Source: Chitinispirillaceae bacterium
GTDB taxonomy: Bacteria; Fibrobacterota; Chitinivibrionia; Chitinivibrionales; Chitinispirillaceae
Reading direction: 5' to 3'
Assembly: GCA_016929595.1 (NCBI GenBank)
Contig: JAFGIN010000117.1
Coordinates: 94,510-158,509 of the forward strand
DNA: 64,000 nt
The notes beneath the pieces are model-generated. The model saw only the letters and a program-made list of their open reading frames with translations, had not been told where the DNA came from and did not search any database. Of the stretch, positions 54,712 to 64,000 are shown piece after piece; the first letter of the stretch is position 1; each line of letters begins with the position of its first letter. A program made the position numbers and the translations under genes.

Positions 54712-57700
54712 ATGGAATTTCGATATCTGGACCTCCTCTCAAAGGTAGAAACAAAGTTAAAAGCTACTATTTCCACAGAGGAACTGTGCAGTGATCTATG
54801 CAGCTTGATCTGCAGTATCATGCGATATTCCGAAATCACCGTCGCCCGCGTCACGATAGACCAGATTTCCAGAATGAGCAGGGGCTTTCGTTCCACGCAA
54901 TGGGGCCTTGTCCATGAATTCAAAATCACCGAAACCACAACTGGCTGTTTTGAAATCTATTACATCGAAGCAAGACCCTGGACCAGCGGTAATCCGTTTG
55001 TTAAAGAAGAGGAAGAGCTTCTCAATAATCTTGCAGGTCTGCTCTGTGGCGCAGCAACAAAGGATGCATATACAAGGCTGCTCCTGGATTACACGGAACG
55101 GCTTAAGGAACTTGGTGGAATAACAAGTATTATTTCTATTCTAAAAGAGAACAGACCGATACAGGCATTGCTCAACGATGTTTGCAATGCAATACCCGGG
55201 GCATGGCAGTATCCTGAATATACCGGTGCACGCATCACCTTCGGTGACTTCGTTTTCTCTACTGCAAATTTTATGGCAACCCCCTGGATGCAGAAGCAGC
55301 CGTTTGAAATTCCTGATGGCCCATCGGGACAGATCGAGGTGTGCTATACAAAACAGTTTCCGCCATGTGCTGAAGGTCCTTTTTTACAGGAAGAACGCAA
55401 TCTGATTATAAATCTGGCTCAACTGATCAGTGCCGCAACCGGAAGTAAACTCTACGAGGGATTGATCAGTCAGAATCGTGAACGTCTTAAAGAGCTCAAA
55501 GCTATCAATCAGACCACTGATATCATCACCAGGGGAAAAAGCATTGATGACACCTTACAAAACATCTCTGCCATTCTTACAGAATCTTTGCAGTATCCCC
55601 GATCTACGGTTGTACGTATCAGTTTTGAGGGAAAAGAATTCATGTCGTCAGGTTTCAGGGAAACCCCCTGGGTCCTGCGTGAACAGTTCATAACAATTGA
55701 CAATAGTATCGGGACGATCGAGTTCTTTTATCTACAGGAGTTTCCAGACACCGGCGAAGGGAGTCCGTTCCTCAGGGAGGAGCGGGAGATGATAAAAAAC
55801 ATCGGTCGTCTGCTTGCCCATTTCCTCAATAATTTCAAAGGCAGAATGTTGATGGAGCATTCTCACGCTGCAATCAGCGCGGCTATTGCTGATCGTCCGG
55901 ACCACATACCATCAGAGAACAGGGACAACCTGCTCTTCAGCATTATCCCTCAGGGTGCAGACATCTCGTATCTTGTACGTGAAGTACTTTTTGTCGCAGC
56001 TCCCTATGAGGCATTTGCAATACAAAGTGAATGCATGTCCTTCAGATTTGAAATCAACCATATTCATTCATCGTTTGGCGCAATACCACGAATAACAGTT
56101 GCAAATACTTCCGAAAGGGCTCTTGAATATCTTTCACAAAAATCATTTGACATTGTAATTATTATGGTCGGTGTCGATGAAAAGAGTGCCATTGACTCGT
56201 ATTCACTTATCATACAGTCTTTTCCCATGCTTCCCGTTTACATTCTAGTTAACAGAATGGAATACGCATCATCCATCCTTACCATACCTCCGTCAAAATT
56301 CTCAAAAGATAACCCTGTCTTTGTCTGGAACAACGATCCAACACTGTTATTTGCCATTGTAAAATTATACGAGGACACAAGAAACGCATCGTTGAGCCAC
56401 GCACCAGTCGTCCTGATGGTTGAAGACAGACCGGATGTCGTATCGCGAATTATTACCAGATTGTACCTGACGATTCTAAACTGGTTTGAAGAAAACATCG
56501 CTGATGATACAACGAAAGAAACCTGCCAGCAGGGACTTCCTCACCTGCTCGTTGTTTCCAATTTTGAAACGGCTGTACATATTGTACGCCGCTTTCAGGA
56601 TCGCATCTGCTGTCTGGTCAGCGATGTCGAGTTCTCATGGGGCGGCAGTCTGAACAGAAACGCCGGAATTGAATTTGTGAATGTCCTTAAAAAACAATAC
56701 AGAAATGTTCCCTGTTTATTGCACAGCAGTGATGGTTCCCATCACGAGACAGCCCTGGCACTCGGGTGCACTTTTGTTGATAAAAGTACCCCGGCCTTCA
56801 TAGAGAAAGTCAGCTCATTTGTAAAAGATTGTCTTCAGATTAACATTCTAACTTTTGTTGATGAATCCGGAACAGTTTTCGCAAAGATGGCAGATATATG
56901 TTCCCTGATGAAGCTCATGGGGCGGGTCCCGGAATCACTGATTCTCAAAATGCTCCATAAGGGTATATTTGAAAAATGGTTTGCAAACCATGGTGAGAAC
57001 TTTGACATAAATGAAATCATTCATACTGAATACCCCGTTGAATCGTTTAAGGAATTTGTTAAAAATATACTGCGTAAAAGATTCAGGGGCACTGTCACCA
57101 GATTTGAAAATGTTCAATTTTTCGACAGGTCATTCATAACAACCATATGCAGGGGTTCGTATGGTGGAAAGGGACGGGGTGCGGCATTCATAAATTCAAT
57201 TGTCAATAATCCGGCTCCGGAATTTTCTTTTCCGGACATTGATTTATATACACCTGCGACAGTTATAATCGGCACCAGCGAGTTCGAGCATTTTTTAAAG
57301 CAAAGTTCAATCAGAGAGATCGATCTTGACATGGATGGTTTCGACACCATTCAGGAACATTTTCTGAATATAACATTAAGTAAACGCGTTCGTGAAAATC
57401 TCCAAAGATTCATTCAACAGGTACGCACTCCCCTTGCGGTACGATCGTCCAGCCTGTTTGAGGATTCATTGATACAGCCATTTGCGGGTGCATTTGAAAC
57501 GTATATCATACCCAACAGCCATGATAACCCCGAAATTCGGCTGCAGCAACTTGAAACATCTGTTAAGCTGGTATTTGCATCGCTCTATCGGCCTGAAGCG
57601 AAATTGTACTTCGACTATGCAGGCAGAAACATCTCTGAGGAGCGGATGGCAGTTGTTGTTCAGGAGCTTGTAGGAACACAGATTGGTGATCATTTTTATC

Positions 57701-58830
57701 CTCACATAAGTGGTGTTGCCGGCTCCTGGAACTATTATCCGTTTTCACATAGTAAACCAGAAGACGGCTTTGCTGCCATCGCATTTGGTCTGGGGGTATA
57801 TGTCGTTGAAGGTAAAAGCGCACACCGGTTCTCTCCGGCATATCCGGATTTGAGTTTCGGTTCATTCAAGGATCTGATAACCAGTTCTCAGGTAAAATTT
57901 TATGCTGTAAATACGACACGAAAAGATATCGACCTGCAATCTCAGGGGGAAAAGGCTGGTCTTGATCTGCTGGACCTCAGTATTGCTGAAAAATCAGGTT
58001 CACTTAAACATTGTGCATCTGTATACGATACGGAGAACGACCGGATTGTGCCGAATCTCAATCTTCCCGGACCACGCATACTTGACTTTGCAAACATTTT
58101 ACAGTATAAACATTTTTCTCTTGCAGAATCTTTGAGAGTGCTCCTGAATTCGCTTGAGAAGCGTATGGGAACTCCTGTTGAAATTGAATTTGCAGTCAGA
58201 CTCCCTCACCCGATGAATAGTCTCAGTAAACCAGAACTGAACCTTCTACAGGTCAAACCGCTCACAGGTAAACAGCGCGCTTATGAATTAAACGATAGTG
58301 CTCTGGACCCCGAAACGATATTGTTATACTCCCAAACCGCACTTGGTAATGGGCTCATCGATACCGTCACCGATATAATTATGGTTGACTTATCACTGTT
58401 TGATTGTACCAGAACAGCTGAAATCGCAAATGAAGTTGAGTGGTTCAACCGCAGGTTTTTAAAAACAAACAGGCACTACCTTCTGATCGGTCCTGGTCGA
58501 TGGGGTACCAGAGATAGAAGTCTGGGAATACCAGTAGCCTGGTCACAAATCTGTAATGCCAAAGTCATTGTCGAACTGGGCCTTGAAAACTATCATCTTG
58601 ATGCATCACTGGGCTCTCATTTTTTCCACAATATGACATCGATGGGCACCGGGTACATGGCGATAAATGAATCTAATTCACAGGAGATTATCCGACTCGA
58701 TGCACTTGCACATGCGCAACTTGTCGAACGGCAGCGTTTTGTACTGCATTACCGGTTCGGTGCCCCTTTGAAGATCGAGATAGATGGGAAAAAAAGAATT
58801 GCAATCGTCCGGTGGAAAGGTACCTCATAA
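54712..58830 (+). CDS. multidomain sensor with PEP/pyruvate-binding (PPDK_N-like) domain
   Basis: 1372 residues, cytosolic. Three tandem GAF-like segments at about 1-130, 131-260 and 261-380 each end with an EGPFL.EER type pattern (EGPFLQEER, SPFLREER). Receiver-like regions follow at about 425-550 (no phospho-Asp evident) and 565-705 (LMVEDRPD with the acidic pair at 571-572, and VSDVEF with Asp638 as possible acceptor). From about 810 comes the PEP/pyruvate-binding region: GGKGRG at 818-823, VRSSSLFEDS and FAGAFETY near 910-930, and GPGRWGTRDRSLGIP near the end. The conserved C-terminal part is known as 'PEP/pyruvate-binding domain-containing protein' in Bacteroidetes. The stop overlaps the start of the LuxR gene by one base. 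Confidence 0.82.
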   Translation: MEFRYLDLLSKVETKLKATISTEELCSDLCSLICSIMRYSEITVARVTIDQISRMSRGFRSTQWGLVHEFKITETTTGCFEIYYIEARPWTSGNPFVKEEEELLNNLAGLLCGAATKDAYTRLLLDYTERLKELGGITSIISILKENRPIQALLNDVCNAIPGAWQYPEYTGARITFGDFVFSTANFMATPWMQKQPFEIPDGPSGQIEVCYTKQFPPCAEGPFLQEERNLIINLAQLISAATGSKLYEGLISQNRERLKELKAINQTTDIITRGKSIDDTLQNISAILTESLQYPRSTVVRISFEGKEFMSSGFRETPWVLREQFITIDNSIGTIEFFYLQEFPDTGEGSPFLREEREMIKNIGRLLAHFLNNFKGRMLMEHSHAAISAAIADRPDHIPSENRDNLLFSIIPQGADISYLVREVLFVAAPYEAFAIQSECMSFRFEINHIHSSFGAIPRITVANTSERALEYLSQKSFDIVIIMVGVDEKSAIDSYSLIIQSFPMLPVYILVNRMEYASSILTIPPSKFSKDNPVFVWNNDPTLLFAIVKLYEDTRNASLSHAPVVLMVEDRPDVVSRIITRLYLTILNWFEENIADDTTKETCQQGLPHLLVVSNFETAVHIVRRFQDRICCLVSDVEFSWGGSLNRNAGIEFVNVLKKQYRNVPCLLHSSDGSHHETALALGCTFVDKSTPAFIEKVSSFVKDCLQINILTFVDESGTVFAKMADICSLMKLMGRVPESLILKMLHKGIFEKWFANHGENFDINEIIHTEYPVESFKEFVKNILRKRFRGTVTRFENVQFFDRSFITTICRGSYGGKGRGAAFINSIVNNPAPEFSFPDIDLYTPATVIIGTSEFEHFLKQSSIREIDLDMDGFDTIQEHFLNITLSKRVRENLQRFIQQVRTPLAVRSSSLFEDSLIQPFAGAFETYIIPNSHDNPEIRLQQLETSVKLVFASLYRPEAKLYFDYAGRNISEERMAVVVQELVGTQIGDHFYPHISGVAGSWNYYPFSHSKPEDGFAAIAFGLGVYVVEGKSAHRFSPAYPDLSFGSFKDLITSSQVKFYAVNTTRKDIDLQSQGEKAGLDLLDLSIAEKSGSLKHCASVYDTENDRIVPNLNLPGPRILDFANILQYKHFSLAESLRVLLNSLEKRMGTPVEIEFAVRLPHPMNSLSKPELNLLQVKPLTGKQRAYELNDSALDPETILLYSQTALGNGLIDTVTDIIMVDLSLFDCTRTAEIANEVEWFNRRFLKTNRHYLLIGPGRWGTRDRSLGIPVAWSQICNAKVIVELGLENYHLDASLGSHFFHNMTSMGTGYMAINESNSQEIIRLDALAHAQLVERQRFVLHYRFGAPLKIEIDGKKRIAIVRWKGTS

Positions 58831-59492
58831 TGTCTGGTGTTGCAATCTATGCAGATACATATACAATACTCGCAGCAGGTATACAATCGTCAATGCATGC
58901 CCTTGAGGACATTGACCATTGCATACTCTGCACCAGAGAACAAGAACTATTCGAGCAATTGAAAACAAAGCAATTCAGTATATTAATTGTTACTCTTAAC
59001 GAACCACAAATTGGCGAAAAACAGTATGGATTCATAAAACAGGTAAAAATACAGTTCTGTGAGATACGGATTGTAGCGATCGCACCAAGAATTTCCAAAG
59101 ATGTCGTTTTCCAGACGATAAAAAATGGCGCAAGCGGATTTTTGTCTGCAGATGCAACTGTACAGGAATTAACTGAAGCTGTATACACCATTCGGGGTGG
59201 ATATGAGTACTTCTCATCATCGATAACCAGCCTTCTGGTTAATAACTATGTTGAAGCAATGCGCAACCAGGCAGACACACAGGATAATCCGACTGCCAGA
59301 CTGGGAAAGAGGGAGATCGAAATCCTTACTCTGTGGGGGAATGGGCATACCAATGTTGAAATTGCCGAACATCTTTTTATAAGTGTCCGCACTGTGGAAT
59401 CGCATAAAAATCATATTATGCAAAAACTGGGCACCCGCACCACTGTAGATCTTTTAAAATTCGCCATCAGGAACAACATCATCTCTATTTAA
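58830..59492 (+). CDS. LuxR/NarL-type regulator with degenerate receiver domain
   Basis: 220 residues: a receiver-like domain at about 1-120 and a LuxR-type helix-turn-helix at about 155-217 (LGKREIEILTLWGNGHTNVE, then SVRTVESHKNHI). The receiver lacks the phosphate acceptor: where NarL has Asp the sequence is VTLNEP (54-59). The conserved Lys is also replaced (GFLSAD instead of GYLLK). The start ATG overlaps the stop of the 1372-residue sensor gene (TAATG), so the two are translationally coupled. It is probably activated by something other than receiver phosphorylation. Confidence 0.85.
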   Translation: MSGVAIYADTYTILAAGIQSSMHALEDIDHCILCTREQELFEQLKTKQFSILIVTLNEPQIGEKQYGFIKQVKIQFCEIRIVAIAPRISKDVVFQTIKNGASGFLSADATVQELTEAVYTIRGGYEYFSSSITSLLVNNYVEAMRNQADTQDNPTARLGKREIEILTLWGNGHTNVEIAEHLFISVRTVESHKNHIMQKLGTRTTVDLLKFAIRNNIISI

Positions 59493-59592
59493 CCACTTAC
59501 GTACTTCTCACATTTTTATAAGTGTTCCACTGAATCCGACAGTTTCACAAACCCTTTTAACTGAACTTTTAGTAATTTATACCCGTTTGGCG

Positions 59593-61018
<1,426 letters not shown>

Positions 61019-61038
61019 CAGCAGTTCAACTGTAAAAA

Positions 61039-61087
61039 TGATCCGTTTATGCCCCAAACCCAGTTCAGGGTTGGCGTGAACGGATCA
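61039..61087 (+). terminator. hairpin after gdhA
   Basis: TGATCCGTT at 61039-61047 and AACGGATCA at 61079-61087 are perfect complements. The stem extends inward with partial GCC/GGC and ACCC/GGGT pairing. A modest T-rich stretch (TATTTTCC) follows after three bases. Probably the gdhA terminator. Confidence 0.6.
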
Positions 61088-61246
61088 GCTTATTTTCCTC
61101 TCCCGCCATTATACTAACCCAAAAACGGCTTCGTTATTCAGATTAACCTGTTGTAGCAAATTTAAAAACAATATACTATTTTATTAGACTCGAAAAAACC
61201 TTCTGACTCATCAAATAATCTACGAAAAAAAATAATAAGGCTTTCG

Positions 61247-62848
61247 ATGAAACGGTTTGATTATAAAAAAATTGAAGCATATCTTCCATACGGGTTTATA
61301 CTGCTTGGATTCATTATGACACTTTCAACCATAACCATTCAGCCGTTATGGTTCGATGAACATTTGACAATGAATGAAACACAGGCTGGCTCACTAAAGA
61401 ATATGATGACTCTTGTCTTGCGGCATGAGAGTATACCTCCCTTGTTCTTTATTATAGAGTATTTTCTTGTTAAGCTATTCTCGCTTTCCTCATTTTCCCT
61501 TCGGATAATTCCCGCCCTTGCAGGTACTCTTGGTGTATTTTTTTACTGGAAAATATTTCTTAAGGCAGCAGACAAAACCAGTGCTCTCTTATCATTAATT
61601 CTATGCCTTTCATCTTCTTTTTTACTTGCGTATGCACAGGAAGCCCGCCCGTATTCAATTCTATTTTGTGAATCGATGATACTGCTGTTTTTTTCGATCC
61701 GATGGCTAGAAAAACATGATACCGGTAGTGCAGCCGCAGTAGCTGTATCGATGTTTGTAGCAATGAACACCCATTATTATGCTCTGTTCATGAACATTGC
61801 TGTCATTTTGTCACTGTTTATCGCTGAAAAAAAACGCAAAGAGTACTTGAAAAGTTTTATCGTATTTACTACAGCTGCCTTTCTTTCCGTAGTTTCAGTA
61901 TTACCATGGATCATTAAGCAGCTTGCACTACAAGTCAATGGGCAGAAAACATTCCTGATTTCAAAAGCTGGCATTGCAATTCCTTTTATTCCAGTCTCCA
62001 CTCTTAGTGGATCAGCTTTGACAAAAATAACTATCCTGAAAGATCTGGAAGGATGGAATACAATAATTCTCCTGCTTCTTTTACTTATCTTCGGATTAAC
62101 GGTTCATGCAATTTTTCCCTATTTACGACAGATACTTATCAAAAAAAAGGTACATAGCATCCCCCTCTTTCTGATACTGTTTTTTGTACTATCCTATGCA
62201 GAACATATCGTAAGTGGCTTTCGCATTCCGTCGCTTCATCCCCGGTATACAATGTACTCAATGATGCTCCTTTTTGGGGGAATTCTCACTTTTACTGCTC
62301 CTGCAAAACTGACACGTAATTTCATTTTTGTAACTCTTCTTGCAATCAACATTTTCGGTTTAACCAGATATTGGGGTCAAAACATTACATTCAGGGTTCC
62401 CTGGAACAGGATAGCTTCAGACATCGATGCTCAATCACCAGAGACAGGAGTTGTTGCATCATCAGAATCAATGCACGTTTTTTCTTTGCCTTTCTACATG
62501 AAATCCAATACAAGAATTGCACTGATTGATCCCAATGTTTTCTTAACTTCAAATGCACCATTATTCAAAAGAGTACCTTATTCTTTTTTTAACAGAGATC
62601 TTGAAATATACCAGCATACATTTGAATATTATAACAGTGATAAAAACAAACCGGTTACACCGGTTCTTACTTTCCTGGACTTTGTAAAACTAAACCCTTC
62701 CGGCCTGTTTCTATATCAGGAAGACGGAAAGCCGTATAATGAATCATTTCTTAAACATTCTATCCCTGATTTAAAAGTAAAAATTGTTCATCATTACGAA
62801 ACAAACCAGGGGATTTTGTACATTATCAGGTGGGAGTTTCCTGCATGA
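61247..62848 (+). CDS. GT39/ArnT-like membrane glycosyltransferase
   Basis: 533 residues with about eleven to twelve membrane helices. WFDEHLTMNETQAGS near residues 33-47 corresponds to the first-loop acidic motif of GT39/PMT_2 enzymes, which use polyprenyl-phosphate-linked sugars. The C-terminal third is extracytoplasmic, with beta-rich sequence. It overlaps the GT2 gene downstream as ATGA, a common pairing in which the GT2 enzyme makes the polyprenyl-phosphate sugar donor and this protein transfers it outside the membrane. Confidence 0.82.
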   Translation: MKRFDYKKIEAYLPYGFILLGFIMTLSTITIQPLWFDEHLTMNETQAGSLKNMMTLVLRHESIPPLFFIIEYFLVKLFSLSSFSLRIIPALAGTLGVFFYWKIFLKAADKTSALLSLILCLSSSFLLAYAQEARPYSILFCESMILLFFSIRWLEKHDTGSAAAVAVSMFVAMNTHYYALFMNIAVILSLFIAEKKRKEYLKSFIVFTTAAFLSVVSVLPWIIKQLALQVNGQKTFLISKAGIAIPFIPVSTLSGSALTKITILKDLEGWNTIILLLLLLIFGLTVHAIFPYLRQILIKKKVHSIPLFLILFFVLSYAEHIVSGFRIPSLHPRYTMYSMMLLFGGILTFTAPAKLTRNFIFVTLLAINIFGLTRYWGQNITFRVPWNRIASDIDAQSPETGVVASSESMHVFSLPFYMKSNTRIALIDPNVFLTSNAPLFKRVPYSFFNRDLEIYQHTFEYYNSDKNKPVTPVLTFLDFVKLNPSGLFLYQEDGKPYNESFLKHSIPDLKVKIVHHYETNQGILYIIRWEFPA

Positions 62849-63771
62849 GAGCCATTCCAGAGTATGCCATAGTTGTTCCATGTTACAACGAGGGTATAAC
62901 TATAATCAAATTTCTTACAGAACTGAAGCAGGTACTAAACGGGATCGATAAAGTTTTCAACATTGTTGTTGTCGACGACTATTCTACTGATACCACACTT
63001 GACCTTTTGAAAGATTTTTGTCACGCAGAGGGCAATCAGAGATTCTCTTTACTATCACTACCCTATAATACAGGCCATCAGAAATCAATTCAACAGGGAT
63101 TGTTATATTGCCATAACGAAATTCAGGCTGATTATGCTATTGTTATGGACGGAGATGGTGAGGATGACCCTGCGGCGATTAAAGAACTGGTTAATTTTGA
63201 AGGGTATGACTATGTACCTGTTATCAGAGGTAAACGGAACGAAAACCTGGTATTTCAAGGATTTTACAGGATCTATAAGCTGATGTTCAATTTATTAATT
63301 GGGAAAAATATGAACTTCGGTAATTATTGCCTTATCCGCAAAAATATGATCCAGAACATTTGCGACAGCAATTATGTGCATCTGGCAGGTTTTCTTTCAA
63401 AACAACGATGCAAAAAAGCGGCCATTGTCTGGGACCGGCGAATTCGAATTGATGGAAAGTCAAAAATGAATTTTACAAGTCTGCTCTGGCATGCATTTCG
63501 ATCTTTTGTAGAATACGCCGAAGATTTCCTTCTGTTCTTTTTACGTATTTTCGTGGCAATAATTGCTTTCTTTTCTGTTTTAATTTCAAATGTTCTCTAC
63601 AAGAAACTTATCTCTCACGAAGCAATCCCTGGATGGGCAAGCACTCTTACAGTCTCTCTGATGACCGGTGCCCTGGTCTGTTTTGGCTTTCTGGCACTTG
63701 GCATCATTCTAATAAGTTTATCAGCTAAAAATAACTCTACAGGCATCCGATCGATTTACAAATTAAATTAA
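62845..63771 (+). CDS. GT2-family polyprenyl-phosphate sugar synthase
   Basis: About 308 residues. The GT-A domain has VPCYNEG, the VVDDYSTDTT loop and the DXD-type motif MDGDGEDDP. Two membrane helices follow (FLLFFLRIFVAIIAFFSVL and the final VCFGFLALGIILISL). This is the layout of dolichyl- or undecaprenyl-phosphate mannosyl/glucosyltransferases. The ATG at 62845 overlaps the upstream stop (ATGA); the in-frame ATG at 62830 is less likely. The last gene before the heptamer array. Confidence 0.88.
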   Translation: MRAIPEYAIVVPCYNEGITIIKFLTELKQVLNGIDKVFNIVVVDDYSTDTTLDLLKDFCHAEGNQRFSLLSLPYNTGHQKSIQQGLLYCHNEIQADYAIVMDGDGEDDPAAIKELVNFEGYDYVPVIRGKRNENLVFQGFYRIYKLMFNLLIGKNMNFGNYCLIRKNMIQNICDSNYVHLAGFLSKQRCKKAAIVWDRRIRIDGKSKMNFTSLLWHAFRSFVEYAEDFLLFFLRIFVAIIAFFSVLISNVLYKKLISHEAIPGWASTLTVSLMTGALVCFGFLALGIILISLSAKNNSTGIRSIYKLN

Positions 63772-63833
63772 TTTTCCATTTTTCGGCATTATCGGAAAAT
63801 CCATCCTTTAAAAAGCCAACAGCCTCTTATCAT

Positions 63834-64000
63834 CATTCATCATTCATCATTCATCATTCACCATTCATCATTCACCATTCATCATTCATCATTCACCATT
63901 CACCATTCACCATTCACCATTCATCATTCATCATTCATCATTCACCATTCATCATTCATCATTCATCATTCACCATTCATCATTCACCATTCATCATTCA
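63834..64000. repeat. CATTCAY heptamer array, running past the window end
   Basis: About 24 tandem copies of a 7-base unit, CATTCAT or CATTCAC, varying only at the last base. Reading that base gives T T T C T C T T C C C C T T T C T T T C T C T. The array begins 60 bases after the GT2 gene and continues beyond the window. Seven-base periods do not preserve a reading frame, and every frame across it is not clearly coding. Confidence 0.9.

Noticed and set aside
63834..64000. CRISPR array
   Set aside because: Units are 7 bases and directly adjacent, with no spacers; it is a simple tandem array.

Overview
This 64 kb window is a stretch of bacterial chromosome, moderately AT-rich, with densely packed genes on both strands and short operons. 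The envelope genes (lipobox proteins, a Spy/CpxP-like periplasmic protein, dTDP-rhamnose and heptose-type genes, secreted proteins with FlgD-like C-termini) point to a Gram-negative organism. A 1007-residue 'fibro-slime' surface protein, the redox repressor Rex, an NADP-type glutamate dehydrogenase, thioredoxin/CGGC/radical SAM genes and a large PEP/pyruvate-binding signalling protein fit an anaerobe of the Fibrobacterota (Chitinivibrio/Chitinispirillum-like) or a close FCB-group relative. That placement is inference. No rRNA, tRNA, CRISPR array, prophage or intact insertion sequence was seen.

Layout. 1-4.8 kb: the tail of an upstream gene, then a plus-strand run (methyltransferase, ACT-like micro-ORF, thioredoxin reductase, atypical thioredoxin, radical SAM protein, CGGC protein, histidine phosphatase). 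4.8-9.9 kb: a heptamer repeat, mntP, a decayed ABC-2 permease, a triplicated membrane protein, rpiB with a dCMP deaminase, and an ECF sigma/membrane protein/Spy-like stress module. 9.9-21.6 kb: fibro-slime adhesin, Xer recombinase, rfbA-rfbC, ftsH, a coiled-coil membrane protein, a phosphohexomutase and a secreted unknown. 21.6-30 kb: a TIM-barrel isomerase overlapping a probable fused PriS/PriL-type primase, transketolase, lysA, a gmhB-like phosphatase and a repeat lipoprotein with a LamG-like domain.

30-39.1 kb is a glycan/glycolipid assembly cluster: GT4 glycosyltransferase, three methyltransferases, galE, a flippase-like LPG-synthase-type protein and YfhO. A broken methyltransferase copy lies at its left edge and the related intact gene, in opposite orientation, at its right edge. 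39-46.7 kb holds a NusG-II/Gx-transporter pair, a 47-residue membrane peptide, a three-gene operon (MoxR-type ATPase, unknown 601-residue protein, unknown secreted protein), a truncated Ser/Thr kinase and a DUF2225 protein. 47-52.9 kb holds rex-serC-serA with a Rex-like operator at its head, mscS, trpD and engB. 53-59.5 kb holds a DUF4197 lipoprotein and a 1372-residue protein with three GAF-like segments, two receiver-like segments and a PEP/pyruvate-binding region, coupled to a LuxR-type regulator whose receiver lacks the usual Asp and Lys. 59.6-64 kb holds gdhA, a GT39/GT2 pair, and a CATTCAY heptamer array running off the window.

The best candidates for undescribed biology are the MoxR three-gene operon, the GAF/REC/PEP-binding protein with its degenerate LuxR partner, and the fused primase-like gene.
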